Assembly: GCF_032911445.1 (NCBI RefSeq) | Contig: NZ_JAWJEJ010000002.1 | Span: forward strand, 682,001 to 746,000 | DNA length: 64,000 nucleotides | Reading direction: 5' to 3' | Origin: Sphingomonas sp. HF-S4 | GTDB lineage: Bacteria; Pseudomonadota; Alphaproteobacteria; Sphingomonadales; Sphingomonadaceae | Shown here: one piece after another, positions 9,117 to 19,229 of the stretch | How the letters are laid out: every line of letters begins with the position of its first letter | How positions within the stretch are numbered: the stretch's first letter is position 1 | The notes under the pieces: generated by a model | The model's input: the letters and a program-made list of their open reading frames with translations, nothing else | Database searches by the model: none | What the model was told of the DNA's origin: nothing | Translations under genes and position numbers: made by a program

Positions 9117-10178
9117 ATGCCCTATCCGCAGCCCTGGACCGCCGATCCCGCGCGTTATGACGGCCGCATGCCCTATCGGCGCACCGGTCGCTCGGGGCTC
9201 GATTTGCCGGCGATCAGCCTCGGCCTCTGGCAGAATTTCGGCGGCACCGACGTGTTCGAGACCGGCCGCGCGATGCTCCGCCGCGCGTTCGACCGCGGCG
9301 TCACCCATTTCGACCTCGCCAACAATTACGGGCCGCCCTACGGCTCGGCGGAGGAGAATTTCGGCCGCGTGCTGGCGACCGACTTTGCCGCGCACCGCGA
9401 CGAGCTGATCGTCTCGACCAAAGCGGGCTGGGACATGTGGCCGGGGCCCTATGGCGATGTCGGCGGCAGCCGGAAATACCTGATCGCCTCGTGCGACCAG
9501 AGCCTCAAGCGGATGGGGCTCGATTATGTCGATATCTTCTATTCGCACCGCGTCGATCCCAAGACCCCGCTCGAGGAGACGATGGGCGCGCTCGCGCACC
9601 TCCATCGCCAGGGCAAGGCGCTGTACGTCGGCATCTCCAGCTACTCGCCCGAACTCACTCGCCAGGCCGCGGCGATCCTCGCCGAGCACAAGGTGCCCTT
9701 GCTCATCCACCAGCCGAGCTATTCGATGCTCAATCGCTGGGTGGAGGACGAACTGCTCGACACGCTCGGCGATCTCGGCACCGGCTGCATCGCCTTCTCG
9801 CCTCTCGCCCAGGGCATGCTGACGTCCAAATACCTCAAGGGCGTGCCGGAAGATGCGCGCGCGGCACGCGGCGGCTCGCTCAACCAGCGGCTGCTCAGCG
9901 ACGAGAACCTTTCCCGCATTCGCGCGCTCAACGACATCGCGTCGAAGCGCGGCCAGACGCTCGCGCAAATGGCGATCGCCTGGGTGCTGCGCGATCCCCG
10001 CGTCACCTCGGCGCTGGTCGGCGCGCGCACCGTCCAGCAGCTCGACGATTCGCTCGACGCCGTAAACAATCTGGATTTCAGTCCCGAGGAGCTTGCCGCA
10101 ATCGACGTGCATGCAACCGAAGGCGCGATCGATCTTTGGAAGGTCTCGAGCACGTTAGAGGATCTACCCCAACGATGA
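9117..10178 (+). CDS. Aldo/keto reductase (YghZ/Gpr-like)
   Basis: A 353-residue AKR-family oxidoreductase. The opening MPYRRTGRSGLDLPAISLGLWQNFGG and the segment FDLANNYGPPYGSAEENFGR contain the family's catalytic Asp and Tyr; the Lys lies in VSTKAGWDMWPGPYGD and the His in IFYSHRVDP. The closest subgroup is the E. coli YghZ/L-glyceraldehyde 3-phosphate reductase type, an NADPH-dependent reductase. I chose ATG 9117 because GGAGAGA precedes it; an in-frame ATG 54 bases upstream lacks one. The stop overlaps the next start, suggesting cotranscription with the Gre-like gene. Confidence 0.93.
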   Translation: MPYPQPWTADPARYDGRMPYRRTGRSGLDLPAISLGLWQNFGGTDVFETGRAMLRRAFDRGVTHFDLANNYGPPYGSAEENFGRVLATDFAAHRDELIVSTKAGWDMWPGPYGDVGGSRKYLIASCDQSLKRMGLDYVDIFYSHRVDPKTPLEETMGALAHLHRQGKALYVGISSYSPELTRQAAAILAEHKVPLLIHQPSYSMLNRWVEDELLDTLGDLGTGCIAFSPLAQGMLTSKYLKGVPEDARAARGGSLNQRLLSDENLSRIRALNDIASKRGQTLAQMAIAWVLRDPRVTSALVGARTVQQLDDSLDAVNNLDFSPEELAAIDVHATEGAIDLWKVSSTLEDLPQR

Positions 10179-10642
10179 GCGTCGCCTTCCGCCGCGAGAG
10201 CGACGAGGAACATAAGGAACCCAAGTTCGAAATCCCGCTTCCCGCGGGCCCGAACCTCGTCACTGCGCGTGGCCTCGCGCTGACCCAGGCCAGGGTCGCC
10301 GAACTCGAAGCGGCGGTCGCTGCCGAGCCGGAGGAAGCGGCGCGCGAAGTCCTCAAGCGCGAGCTGCGCTACTGGAACACCCGCCGCACCACCGCCGAGA
10401 TCGCGCCGCCCCCCGAGGACGGCGTGGTCGGCATCGGCTCGCGCGTGCGTATAAAGCTGGCGGGCAAGGAGCGGGTGATCGACGTGGTCGGCCATGACGA
10501 AGCCGACCCGCATGCCGATCGCCTCGCTTTCTCGGCCCCGCTCGCCAACGCGCTGCTGGGCGCCGAAGAGGGCGAGCGCGTCGATTTCAACGGTCGGGCG
10601 GAAGCGATCGAGATCCTTGAGGTTTCCGCGATCCCGGACTGA
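10175..10642 (+). CDS. GreA/GreB-family transcription factor, truncated N-terminal coil
   Basis: A 155-residue protein. Residues 35-70 form a short coiled coil (ALTQARVAELEAAVAAE then EEAAREVLKRELRYWNTR), and the C-terminal part from about 85 is a GreA/GreB C-domain (GIGSRVRIKLAGKERVIDVVG, then FSAPLANALLGAEEGERVDF). The coil is shorter than in true GreA, so it may be a Gre-like or Rnk-like factor that binds the RNA polymerase secondary channel rather than a transcript-cleavage factor. It overlaps the aldo/keto reductase stop by four bases. Confidence 0.8.
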   Translation: MSVAFRRESDEEHKEPKFEIPLPAGPNLVTARGLALTQARVAELEAAVAAEPEEAAREVLKRELRYWNTRRTTAEIAPPPEDGVVGIGSRVRIKLAGKERVIDVVGHDEADPHADRLAFSAPLANALLGAEEGERVDFNGRAEAIEILEVSAIPD

Positions 10643-10674
10643 CTGGTGGCACGCGTCCTGTCTGGGGTTCCCCT

Positions 10675-10763
10675 CCGTTCGTGCTGAGCTTGTCGAAGCA
10701 CCGTTCTTCTTCTCCCGCGCAGGAAAGGCAGAACGGCCCTTCGACAAGTTCAGGGCAAACGGG
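10675..10763. repeat. Palindromic intergenic repeat, second family
   Basis: An 89-bp imperfect inverted repeat. The left arm runs CCGTTCGTGCTGAGCTTGTC; the right arm is the complement of CCCGTTTGCCCTGAACTTGT. An inner pair, AGAACGG against CCGTTCT, surrounds the centre. It is related in design to the 91-bp elements in the suf operon but differs in sequence. It lies between the convergent Gre-like gene and the TonB receptor. Confidence 0.8.
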
Positions 10764-10781
10764 ATTGGCGGACAGCATCGC

Positions 10782-10830
10782 CCCAAAAAAGAAAACCGCC
10801 GCTCCATCGCTGGAGCGGCGGCTTCTTTTC
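10782..10830 (-). terminator. Rho-independent terminator of the TonB receptor gene
   Basis: A perfect 10-bp stem CCGCCGCTCC (10796-10805) / GGAGCGGCGG (10812-10821) with a 6-base loop. On the minus strand it is followed by TTTTCTTTTTT. On the plus strand CTTCTTTT follows, so it may work in both directions between convergent genes. Confidence 0.9.
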
Positions 10831-10849
10831 GTACCCGAAGGAAGTGGGC

Positions 10850-13516
10850 TTAGAAGCCCACCACCAGCGAACCGATGAAGGTGCGCGGATAGCCGATCTG
10901 CGAGTTCGGCGCGCTGCCGTAGTTCGTGATCGTGCCGTTCGGGCTGAAGGTCGGACCCTGGTTGATGTTGCCCTGGAAGCCACCCACGAACAGCTCGTCG
11001 AACACGTTCAGGACGTTGAGCTGGAAGAAGGTGTTCTTGTTCAGACCGGCCCATTCGAGGCCGACGCGGGCGTTGAGGTCGACCAGCGTGTAGGCCGGGG
11101 TCTTGGTGCCGAACACTTCGTAGGTGGTGCCGGCGACGATCGCACGGACCGGCTCGTTGGTGTCGTAGACGTAGCGCGGACCGGTGCGCTTGACGTTGAC
11201 GCCGAGATCGACCGGACCGATCGAGCCCTGGGCGCCGCCGCCGAAGGTGTAGACGGGCGAGCCCGCTTCACGCTTGCCAGCGGTCGGAGCGTAGATCGGC
11301 GAACCGACCGGGCCGAGCGGACCCGCTGCGGTGGTGCGGCCCACGACCACGTCGTTCTGGATCTCCGAGTCGAGGTACGAACCGAAGGCGTAGACGCTGA
11401 ACTCGGGGATCGGGCGGAAGGCGACCGAACCGTCGAAGCCGAACTTCTTCACCGTGCCCAGGTTGCGATAGATCGAGCGCTCGAGCTCGACGTCGTACGA
11501 CTGCGCGAGACGGTTCTTATAGTCGGTGTACCAGGCGACGGCCTGCGCCTGCACCTTCGACGAACGATAGCGGATGCCGGTATCGAAATTGTCGGTGGTC
11601 TCGGGCGCCGGGTTGGCCTGGGCCGCCGTCGAGGGGAAGTAGAACGAGTTGTACAGATTGTCCGTGCCGGGGACCTGGATGCTCTTCGAATAATTGCCGA
11701 ACAGCGAGAAGTTGCTGCTGATGTCGGCGACGTAGCCGATGCTCGGAAGCGCCTTCTTGTAGTTCAGGATGCGCTGCTGCGGCCCCTGGGTCGGGAATGC
11801 GGGAAGCACGCCGACTGCCGGCTGGGTCGGAGTGCCGGCCAGCCACGCTGCTTGTGCGGCTGCGTCGTCGGTGAAGCACTCGACAAAGCCTGCAGCGCTC
11901 GAAGTGATGCAGTTGTTGGTCAGGTTGCGCTTGAGGAACGGCAGGCCGAGACCCGCGGTGATGTGCACCGTGTCGTCGAAGAAGTTGCCGTTATACTCGG
12001 CCGCGACCTTGTGGAGGATCGCGAACGACAGGCGGTCGCGGCGCTGGAGCACGCGGCCATTGGCATCGGTGAGCCCGTTGTTGACCGGGAAGACGTCGAC
12101 CGGTTTGCCATTGAGCTGCAGATAGCCGGTCTCGCCGGTCTGACGGTGACGCGCGCGGTCATAGGTGTAGGCGAGACGGACGGTCTGGTCCGGGGTGATC
12201 TCGTAACGGATCGATGCGATCACGCCGATACGGTGGGTCTGGGTCTGGTTCGGTGCGACCAGGCGGATCGTGTCGAGCAGGTCGCCGTCGCCGTTGAGAT
12301 CACGGCCGAAATACGGAATGCCGCCGATATAGCCGGTCTGGCAGTTCACCGCCACGCCGTTCGCGGTGGTGTTGCAGTTGGCTGCGCCACCCGCCGGGAA
12401 CACGTCGCGACGCGCTTCCTGGCCGACGACGGTGCCGCCGCCATTGGCCTTCACATACTGGTAGCTCGGATCGACATAGAGCGTCAGGCCGTCGGCCAGC
12501 GTGAAGCGCGAACCGACGCGGATGTTGCCGGTGTTCGACGGGTTGAAGCGCTCGTCGAAGATCGAGCCGCAGGTGTTCGCGGTATCGGCGACGCCGGGAC
12601 GCGCGGTGTTGGTGATCGAGCAATCGGCGACCGTGTATTCGCGCTCGTCGGTGGTGATCGGGAAGCGGTTCGAGCTGTTCGGGCCGACGACGCGGCCGCC
12701 GGTCACTGCCGCGGTGTCGGTGCGCAGCGGCACCGAGCCCTGGAAGTTGTTGCGGTTCTCGTTGTAATGGCCGGCGATCGAGATGAAGTCGCCGTTCGAG
12801 CCGATCGGCTGGTAGAGGCGGCCGTTATACTGCTGCTTCTCGACCTTGGCGTCCGCGTTGAACGGCGAGCGGTTGCGCGCGGTGCTGGCGGCGAAGAAGG
12901 CGCGGGTGCCGAACGAAGTGAACTCGCCCGTATCGACCATGCCGAAGATGCGGAAGAAGTCGAAGTCGCCGGCCGAGCCCGAGAGCTTCACGCCGAAATC
13001 CTGGCCCGGCAGGCGGGTGCGGTAGTTGACGGTCGAACCGGTCGCGCCCGCGGTCGGGCTGTCGATGTCGGTGGTGCCGAGGTTGACGTTGACCTGCTCG
13101 ATCAGCTCGGGATCGAGCTGCTGGTTCGAATAGATCGCATAGTTGCCCGAGTCGTTCAGCGGAACGCCGTCGAAGGTCTGGCTGATGCGGCTCGAGTCGA
13201 AGCCACGGATCGTGAGCGTGCCGCCCGACGAACCGAACGGATCGTTGTTCTGGAAGCTGACGCCCGGAAGCTGATTGATGATGTCGTTGACCGACTGGCC
13301 CGGCGCCTGGCGCTGGATGAACTCCTGGGTCAGGACGCCCTTGGCCTTCGACGTATCGGGAACAATGACGCCGGAGACGCCGTTATCGACGCGGCTGCCC
13401 GTGACGACGATCTCGGTGCCTTCCTCGGAGTCGATCGTGCCCGACGACTGCGCGAAGGCGCTCGCCGGAATCATCAGCGCGGCAAAAGCCACGCCAGCAA
13501 AAAGCTTGGTGCGCAT
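10850..13516 (-). CDS. TonB-dependent outer membrane receptor
   Basis: An 888-residue outer-membrane active transporter. There is a signal peptide (MRTKLFAGVAFAALMIPASAFAQ), then a TonB-box-like EIVVTGSRVDNG, a plug domain (residues about 50-165: GQSVNDIINQLPGVSF, TLTIRGFDSSRISQTFDGVP) and a long barrel ending in the terminal phenylalanine of LVVGF. The ligand cannot be predicted, and no partner gene sits beside it. The start at 13516 is preceded by AAAGGGA at good spacing. Upstream on the minus strand a TTGACT lies at 13622-13617, but its -10 is poor, so I do not call a promoter. Confidence 0.95.
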   Translation of the reverse strand: MRTKLFAGVAFAALMIPASAFAQSSGTIDSEEGTEIVVTGSRVDNGVSGVIVPDTSKAKGVLTQEFIQRQAPGQSVNDIINQLPGVSFQNNDPFGSSGGTLTIRGFDSSRISQTFDGVPLNDSGNYAIYSNQQLDPELIEQVNVNLGTTDIDSPTAGATGSTVNYRTRLPGQDFGVKLSGSAGDFDFFRIFGMVDTGEFTSFGTRAFFAASTARNRSPFNADAKVEKQQYNGRLYQPIGSNGDFISIAGHYNENRNNFQGSVPLRTDTAAVTGGRVVGPNSSNRFPITTDEREYTVADCSITNTARPGVADTANTCGSIFDERFNPSNTGNIRVGSRFTLADGLTLYVDPSYQYVKANGGGTVVGQEARRDVFPAGGAANCNTTANGVAVNCQTGYIGGIPYFGRDLNGDGDLLDTIRLVAPNQTQTHRIGVIASIRYEITPDQTVRLAYTYDRARHRQTGETGYLQLNGKPVDVFPVNNGLTDANGRVLQRRDRLSFAILHKVAAEYNGNFFDDTVHITAGLGLPFLKRNLTNNCITSSAAGFVECFTDDAAAQAAWLAGTPTQPAVGVLPAFPTQGPQQRILNYKKALPSIGYVADISSNFSLFGNYSKSIQVPGTDNLYNSFYFPSTAAQANPAPETTDNFDTGIRYRSSKVQAQAVAWYTDYKNRLAQSYDVELERSIYRNLGTVKKFGFDGSVAFRPIPEFSVYAFGSYLDSEIQNDVVVGRTTAAGPLGPVGSPIYAPTAGKREAGSPVYTFGGGAQGSIGPVDLGVNVKRTGPRYVYDTNEPVRAIVAGTTYEVFGTKTPAYTLVDLNARVGLEWAGLNKNTFFQLNVLNVFDELFVGGFQGNINQGPTFSPNGTITNYGSAPNSQIGYPRTFIGSLVVGF

Positions 13517-13682
13517 TTTAAGAATGTCCCTTTCGGTGTGCTCTGATGCACTGAGTCACGCGGTGCGGTTCACCGTCCGGGCCGCCCATGGAATTCATTT
13601 ATGTCGAAGCTGTGACAGTCAATCGACTGAGCCGTTTCAAGCTGTTGGTAACGTTTGATTCCATTGCTGCGTTGCAAAAAAG

Positions 13683-15824
<2,142 letters not shown>

Positions 15825-15887
15825 TTAGATTAGCGCACCCCGCACGATCAAGCTTGAACCAGCACGCCGCCGTCGCGAGATAGGGGC

Positions 15888-17048
15888 ATGCGCCTGCTCA
15901 AGCTCGCCCTTGCCGGGCTGTTATGGACGATCGTCCTTCTCTCCCTCGCGGTCACCATCGCCCCGCATTTCCTCGATCGGATCTATTATCGCGGCCCCGC
16001 CACCGCGCATTTCGACGGCGAGCACTTCTTCAATCCCGACGGCGACGACGATCGCATCGCGATGAAGGGCAACCGCGCCGGCTTCATCGCCCGCCGCATC
16101 TTCGGCGATCCCACCCAGCCCGCCTGGCCCGACCAAATCGCCGTGACCCCGACCAAGCCGCCCGCCCGCGTCGAGGGCGCAGCAATGCGCGTCACCTGGA
16201 TCGGCCATGCCAGCGTGCTGATTCAGGCGGACGGCCTCAACATCCTCACCGATCCGGTATGGAGCGACCGCGCCGGACCGTTCGGCTTCGGCCCGCGCCG
16301 CGTCGCCGAGCCCGGCGTGCGCCTCGCGGATCTGCCCAGGATCGACCTGATCCTCGTCAGCCACAACCATTACGACCATCTCGACCGCGCCACGCTCAAG
16401 CGGCTTTGGGTCCGCGACAAGCCGGTGATCGTCACCAGCCTCGGCAATGACAGCGTCATCGGCCAGGCCGGCATCCCGGCCCACGCGCTCGATTGGGGCG
16501 GACGGCTGGCGATCCGCCCCGGTATCCAGGTCGCCGTCACGCGGAACCACCATTGGGACAGCCGCTGGTTCGCCGACCGCAACCGCGCGCTCTGGTCGAG
16601 CTTCGTGGTGCGGCTCCCCCATGGCAATGTCTTCTTCGCCGGCGATACCGGCCTGGGCGACGGCAAATGGCCAGCCGAGGCTGCGGCGCTCGGGCCGATC
16701 CGCTTCGCCGCGATCCCGATCGGCGCGTTCCGCTTCGAGGAGGGGCAGATGGCGAGCGGCAGCCATATCGGTCCGGGCGACGCGCTCCGCGTCTGGGACG
16801 GGCTCGGCCGCCCCTTCGCGCTGCCGATCCATTGGGGCACCTTCCGCCTGTCGCGCGAAGCCCATGATACGCCCCCGCGGATGCTGCGCGCGATGCACGG
16901 CTGCGCCGGCAGCGACTCCGCCCGCTTCGGCGCGCACCCGATCGGCCGGCAAATCGACGTGCCCGCGCTCGGCGCGGCGCCCTCGCGTCCCGATATGGCG
17001 CGAGTAGAGGCGTGCACCCGCGCCGGCCGGTTCGACGTCTTTCGGTGA
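15888..17048 (+). CDS. Membrane-anchored metallo-beta-lactamase-fold hydrolase (NAPE-PLD/UlaG-like)
   Basis: A 386-residue protein with one N-terminal membrane segment (LLKLALAGLLWTIVLLSLAV) and a metallo-hydrolase domain: TWIGHASVLIQADGLNILTDPVWSDRAGP, the metal motif SHNHYDHLD (about residues 157-165), a later histidine in NHHWDSRW, FAGDTGLGDG, and PIHWGTFRLS. This arrangement matches the group including N-acyl-phosphatidylethanolamine phospholipase D. The substrate here is unknown; a membrane lipid is plausible. It overlaps the next gene by four bases. Confidence 0.88.
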   Translation: MRLLKLALAGLLWTIVLLSLAVTIAPHFLDRIYYRGPATAHFDGEHFFNPDGDDDRIAMKGNRAGFIARRIFGDPTQPAWPDQIAVTPTKPPARVEGAAMRVTWIGHASVLIQADGLNILTDPVWSDRAGPFGFGPRRVAEPGVRLADLPRIDLILVSHNHYDHLDRATLKRLWVRDKPVIVTSLGNDSVIGQAGIPAHALDWGGRLAIRPGIQVAVTRNHHWDSRWFADRNRALWSSFVVRLPHGNVFFAGDTGLGDGKWPAEAAALGPIRFAAIPIGAFRFEEGQMASGSHIGPGDALRVWDGLGRPFALPIHWGTFRLSREAHDTPPRMLRAMHGCAGSDSARFGAHPIGRQIDVPALGAAPSRPDMARVEACTRAGRFDVFR

Positions 17049-17575
17049 CCATCTTGAGGCGAACCCGCCATGCGCCTATCCTGGCGCGGGGGAGAGGGGC
17101 TCTGGAACAGGTCAGTCGCCGCGTCGTGCGCGTGCAGCGCCGCTACGAGACCAGCATCGATCGCGCCGGGCTCGCGCTTGGCGCGGGCAGCGGCCTTGCC
17201 GGGCTGCTCATCCTCGTCCTGCTGCTCTCGGGTGGCCAGCGTGAGCCGTTGAGCCTGCTCGCCGGCTGGCTGATCGGCAGCGTGTTCTCGGCGCTGGCGA
17301 TCACCACCGTCGGCGGCCCGATCTGGCTCGCGCTCCACATCGCGGGGCTGCGCCGCGTCTGGCATGCCGCCGCGGTCGGCTCGGTCACCGCGATGCTGAT
17401 CTTCGTCGGCGCGCAGACCTATGGCTTCGGCCTGTTCGGCCTCCCCGCGCTCGACAGCCGAACGCTGCTGTTCCGCTGGCTGAGCGCGCTAGCCACCAGC
17501 GCGCTCCTCGCCGGCCTGGCGGCCGCCATCGCCGCCGCGATGTGGCGCATCGCCTACCGCCGCGGCGAAGGGTGA
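17045..17575 (+). CDS. Four-helix integral membrane protein of unknown function
   Basis: A 176-residue protein with an arginine-rich cytoplasmic start and four predicted membrane helices (GLALGAGSGLAGLLILVLLL; LSLLAGWLIGSVFSALAITT; VWHAAAVGSVTAMLIFVGAQ; ALATSALLAGLAAAIAAAMW). I placed the start at GTG 17045, which overlaps the hydrolase stop as GTGA. An upstream ATG at 17012 would lie inside the hydrolase gene. Positional coupling suggests it works with the hydrolase. No family recognised. Confidence 0.7.
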   Translation: MTILRRTRHAPILARGRGALEQVSRRVVRVQRRYETSIDRAGLALGAGSGLAGLLILVLLLSGGQREPLSLLAGWLIGSVFSALAITTVGGPIWLALHIAGLRRVWHAAAVGSVTAMLIFVGAQTYGFGLFGLPALDSRTLLFRWLSALATSALLAGLAAAIAAAMWRIAYRRGEG

Positions 17576-17583
17576 ACCTCTAT

Positions 17584-17736
17584 ACTCCCCTCCCTGCTTG
17601 CAGGGAGGGGCAGGGGGTGGGTGCGCGCGTCTGCGCGCCCAAAAGACTCGATTGCCCGGCCTCAAGGCGCCGGCCGGGGCATCGAGCCCCGCGCCGCGCA
17701 ACCCACCCCCAACCCCTCCCTTGCAGGGAGGGGAGT
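17584..17736. repeat. Long inverted repeat (BIME/MITE-like)
   Basis: A 153-bp imperfect palindrome. Both ends carry a small hairpin, CTCCCTGCTTGCAGGGAG at the left and CTCCCTTGCAGGGAG at the right, followed inward by GGCAGGGGGTGGGT and its complement. It lies between the convergent membrane-protein gene and the DUF3617 gene and may also act as a bidirectional terminator. Confidence 0.8.
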
Positions 17737-17745
17737 CGCTAAGGA

Positions 17746-18318
17746 TCACCCCTTGGCTTGCGCCGGGCATTCCCCCACGCGCGTGCCGGTCGAGCGCATC
17801 CGTACCAGCGAATACCCCGCCTGCCCGGCCACGCCGCTCTTGTTCTGCGTCACCACGTCGAACCCGGTCGCCGTGCTGGTCCCGGTGATCTCGATCGTGG
17901 TCACCGGCGCATTGGGCTTCGAGCACTGGATCCGCGCGTCGACCTTGCCGCCCTTGGCGACATAGCGGATGAAGGTGCACTCGCCCGCCGCCTTCTCCAG
18001 CTTGTCGATGTCGAAGGGCTTCAATTGCTCGGCGGTGCGGCACTCGGTCGAATCGCGCTCGAGCCGCTTGGCGATCTCGAGCTGCCGCGCATTGTCGGCG
18101 CCCGGCCCGACATCGACTGCCTCGATCGCCAGGGTCGCCTTCCAAAGCCCCGGCTTGACCGCGGTCTTAGCCGACGCCGCCTTGATCAGCCCGGCGACTT
18201 CGTCGGCCTTGGCGTTGGTGGCGTCGATCTCGCCGGTCTCGGCGGCATGCTTCTCGGCTGCGGACTGGCAGGCGGAAAGCGCAAAGGCCGTGGCGGCAAG
18301 GACGATGGTAGCGCGCAT
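17746..18318 (-). CDS. DUF3617-type lipoprotein
   Basis: A 190-residue protein starting MRATIVLAATAFALSACQSA, a lipoprotein signal with lipobox LSAC (lipidated Cys about 17). The mature part has the DUF3617 pattern: VKPGLWKATLAIEAVDV, a CRTAEQLKPFDIDKLEK region, GECTFIRYVAKGGKVDARIQC and TTIEITGTSTATGFDVVTQ. Such proteins are periplasmic and of unknown function. ATG 18318 is preceded by AGGAA at proper spacing; the frame is open 26 codons further upstream without one. Confidence 0.82.
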   Translation of the reverse strand: MRATIVLAATAFALSACQSAAEKHAAETGEIDATNAKADEVAGLIKAASAKTAVKPGLWKATLAIEAVDVGPGADNARQLEIAKRLERDSTECRTAEQLKPFDIDKLEKAAGECTFIRYVAKGGKVDARIQCSKPNAPVTTIEITGTSTATGFDVVTQNKSGVAGQAGYSLVRMRSTGTRVGECPAQAKG

Positions 18319-18422
18319 CAAGACGGTTCCTGCGTAGGTGACTGCAAGGCTCTGAGCGGAATTCGTCGAAATTGGCAATCCAGAACTGCCGGACAATTTG
18401 TTCTTTCTTTGTTCTTATCTAA

Positions 18423-18648
18423 ATGCTAAGGTATATTCGGTCAACCGTGGGGCGTACCGCGTCATGGAAGGATGGCTGGTACAAGGCTACGCTCGAAGGG
18501 AAGAAGGCGTTCGTCGATATCACGCCCTTCTACGAGGGTGCGTCGAAGCGGCCCTCGCACGTTTGAGGTGAGATGGAGCATCGACGGAAGAAGCTACTTT
18601 CAGGATTTTGCCCACGAAATCACGGATCAGGAAAATGAAGAAAGATAG
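18423..18648 (+). pseudogene. Short coding remnants upstream of a YezG-like gene
   Basis: Two short frames follow each other. 18423-18566 encodes 47 residues ending KAFVDITPFYEGASKRPSHV. 18568-18648 encodes a GTG-started 26-residue peptide beginning VRWSIDGRSYFQDFAHEI, which overlaps the next gene. Neither starts with a clear ribosome-binding site. They read like the broken C-terminal end of a larger protein. Because the next gene resembles an immunity protein, a decayed toxin is one reading. Base composition here (18340-18660) is clearly more AT-rich than in the neighbours, which supports foreign origin. Confidence 0.35.
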
Positions 18649-19051
18649 ATTCGATACCTTTGGGCCAATCCTCAGCGAGATTGGAGGTGCGCTGGCGAAT
18701 GTGGCAGGCGGCGATCCAGATGGCGTCTTTCTTTATGTCGAGATTGGCCAGGGTTGGAGCAGGCCTAGTGCGTATAGGGACGAGGGAGAGGCTGTTCGAT
18801 ATTTCGACTGTGGCGACAGGATCCTGATCGACCTGCTGTGGAAGGCTTGTCGCGCGGAGCCGGAGGAGCGGCGCTGGTCGGTGATGGAGTATGACGTAAA
18901 GGGAAACGCGTTTGCCGTGGCGTTCAAATATCGCGATGAGGTCGATGTCGAGGTGATGGACGACGGGCGCGTCGATGCGGCCTTGCGCGCGCGCTATGGC
19001 GACAAGCCGGTCGTCTATCCTCCGCTGCGCGAGGGCGCGTTCCAGCTTTAA
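18635..19051 (+). CDS. Hypothetical protein, possibly YezG/DUF600-like immunity protein
   Basis: A 138-residue acidic, soluble protein beginning MKKDRFDTFGPILSEIGGAL. The order of blocks, DGVFLYVEIGQGWSRPSAYRD, then ILIDLLWKACRAEPEERRW, then MEYDVKGNAFAVAFKYRDEV and RYGDKPVVYPP, is reminiscent of DUF600/YezG proteins that neutralise nuclease toxins; I am not certain of this assignment. I chose ATG 18635; a TTG at 18608 would add nine basic residues. AGGA lies very close to the ATG. No intact toxin gene is adjacent. Confidence 0.65.
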   Translation: MKKDRFDTFGPILSEIGGALANVAGGDPDGVFLYVEIGQGWSRPSAYRDEGEAVRYFDCGDRILIDLLWKACRAEPEERRWSVMEYDVKGNAFAVAFKYRDEVDVEVMDDGRVDAALRARYGDKPVVYPPLREGAFQL

Positions 19052-19229
19052 GAGGGAAGCGGCGTGGCTAGGTAGACTTGGCATTCGCCACGGAAACGCC
19101 GCGCAGCCGACCTCTGGGCGCTCGAGTCAAGCCAAGCCGGACTCGCGTGCGGCACGAGTCAACTTCGTCAACTTGACCGTCAACCGCCCGCCCGATTGCA
19201 CCCCCCGATAAAGGCCCCATATCCCCGTC

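Noticed and set aside
10844..13546. 900-codon open frame on the plus strand opposite the TonB receptor
   Set aside because: Same codon-bias artefact; the receptor on the minus strand has a signal peptide, plug, barrel and terminal Phe.
13617..13622. TTGACT as -35 of the TonB receptor
   Set aside because: No acceptable -10 at 16-18 bases; not enough support for a promoter call.
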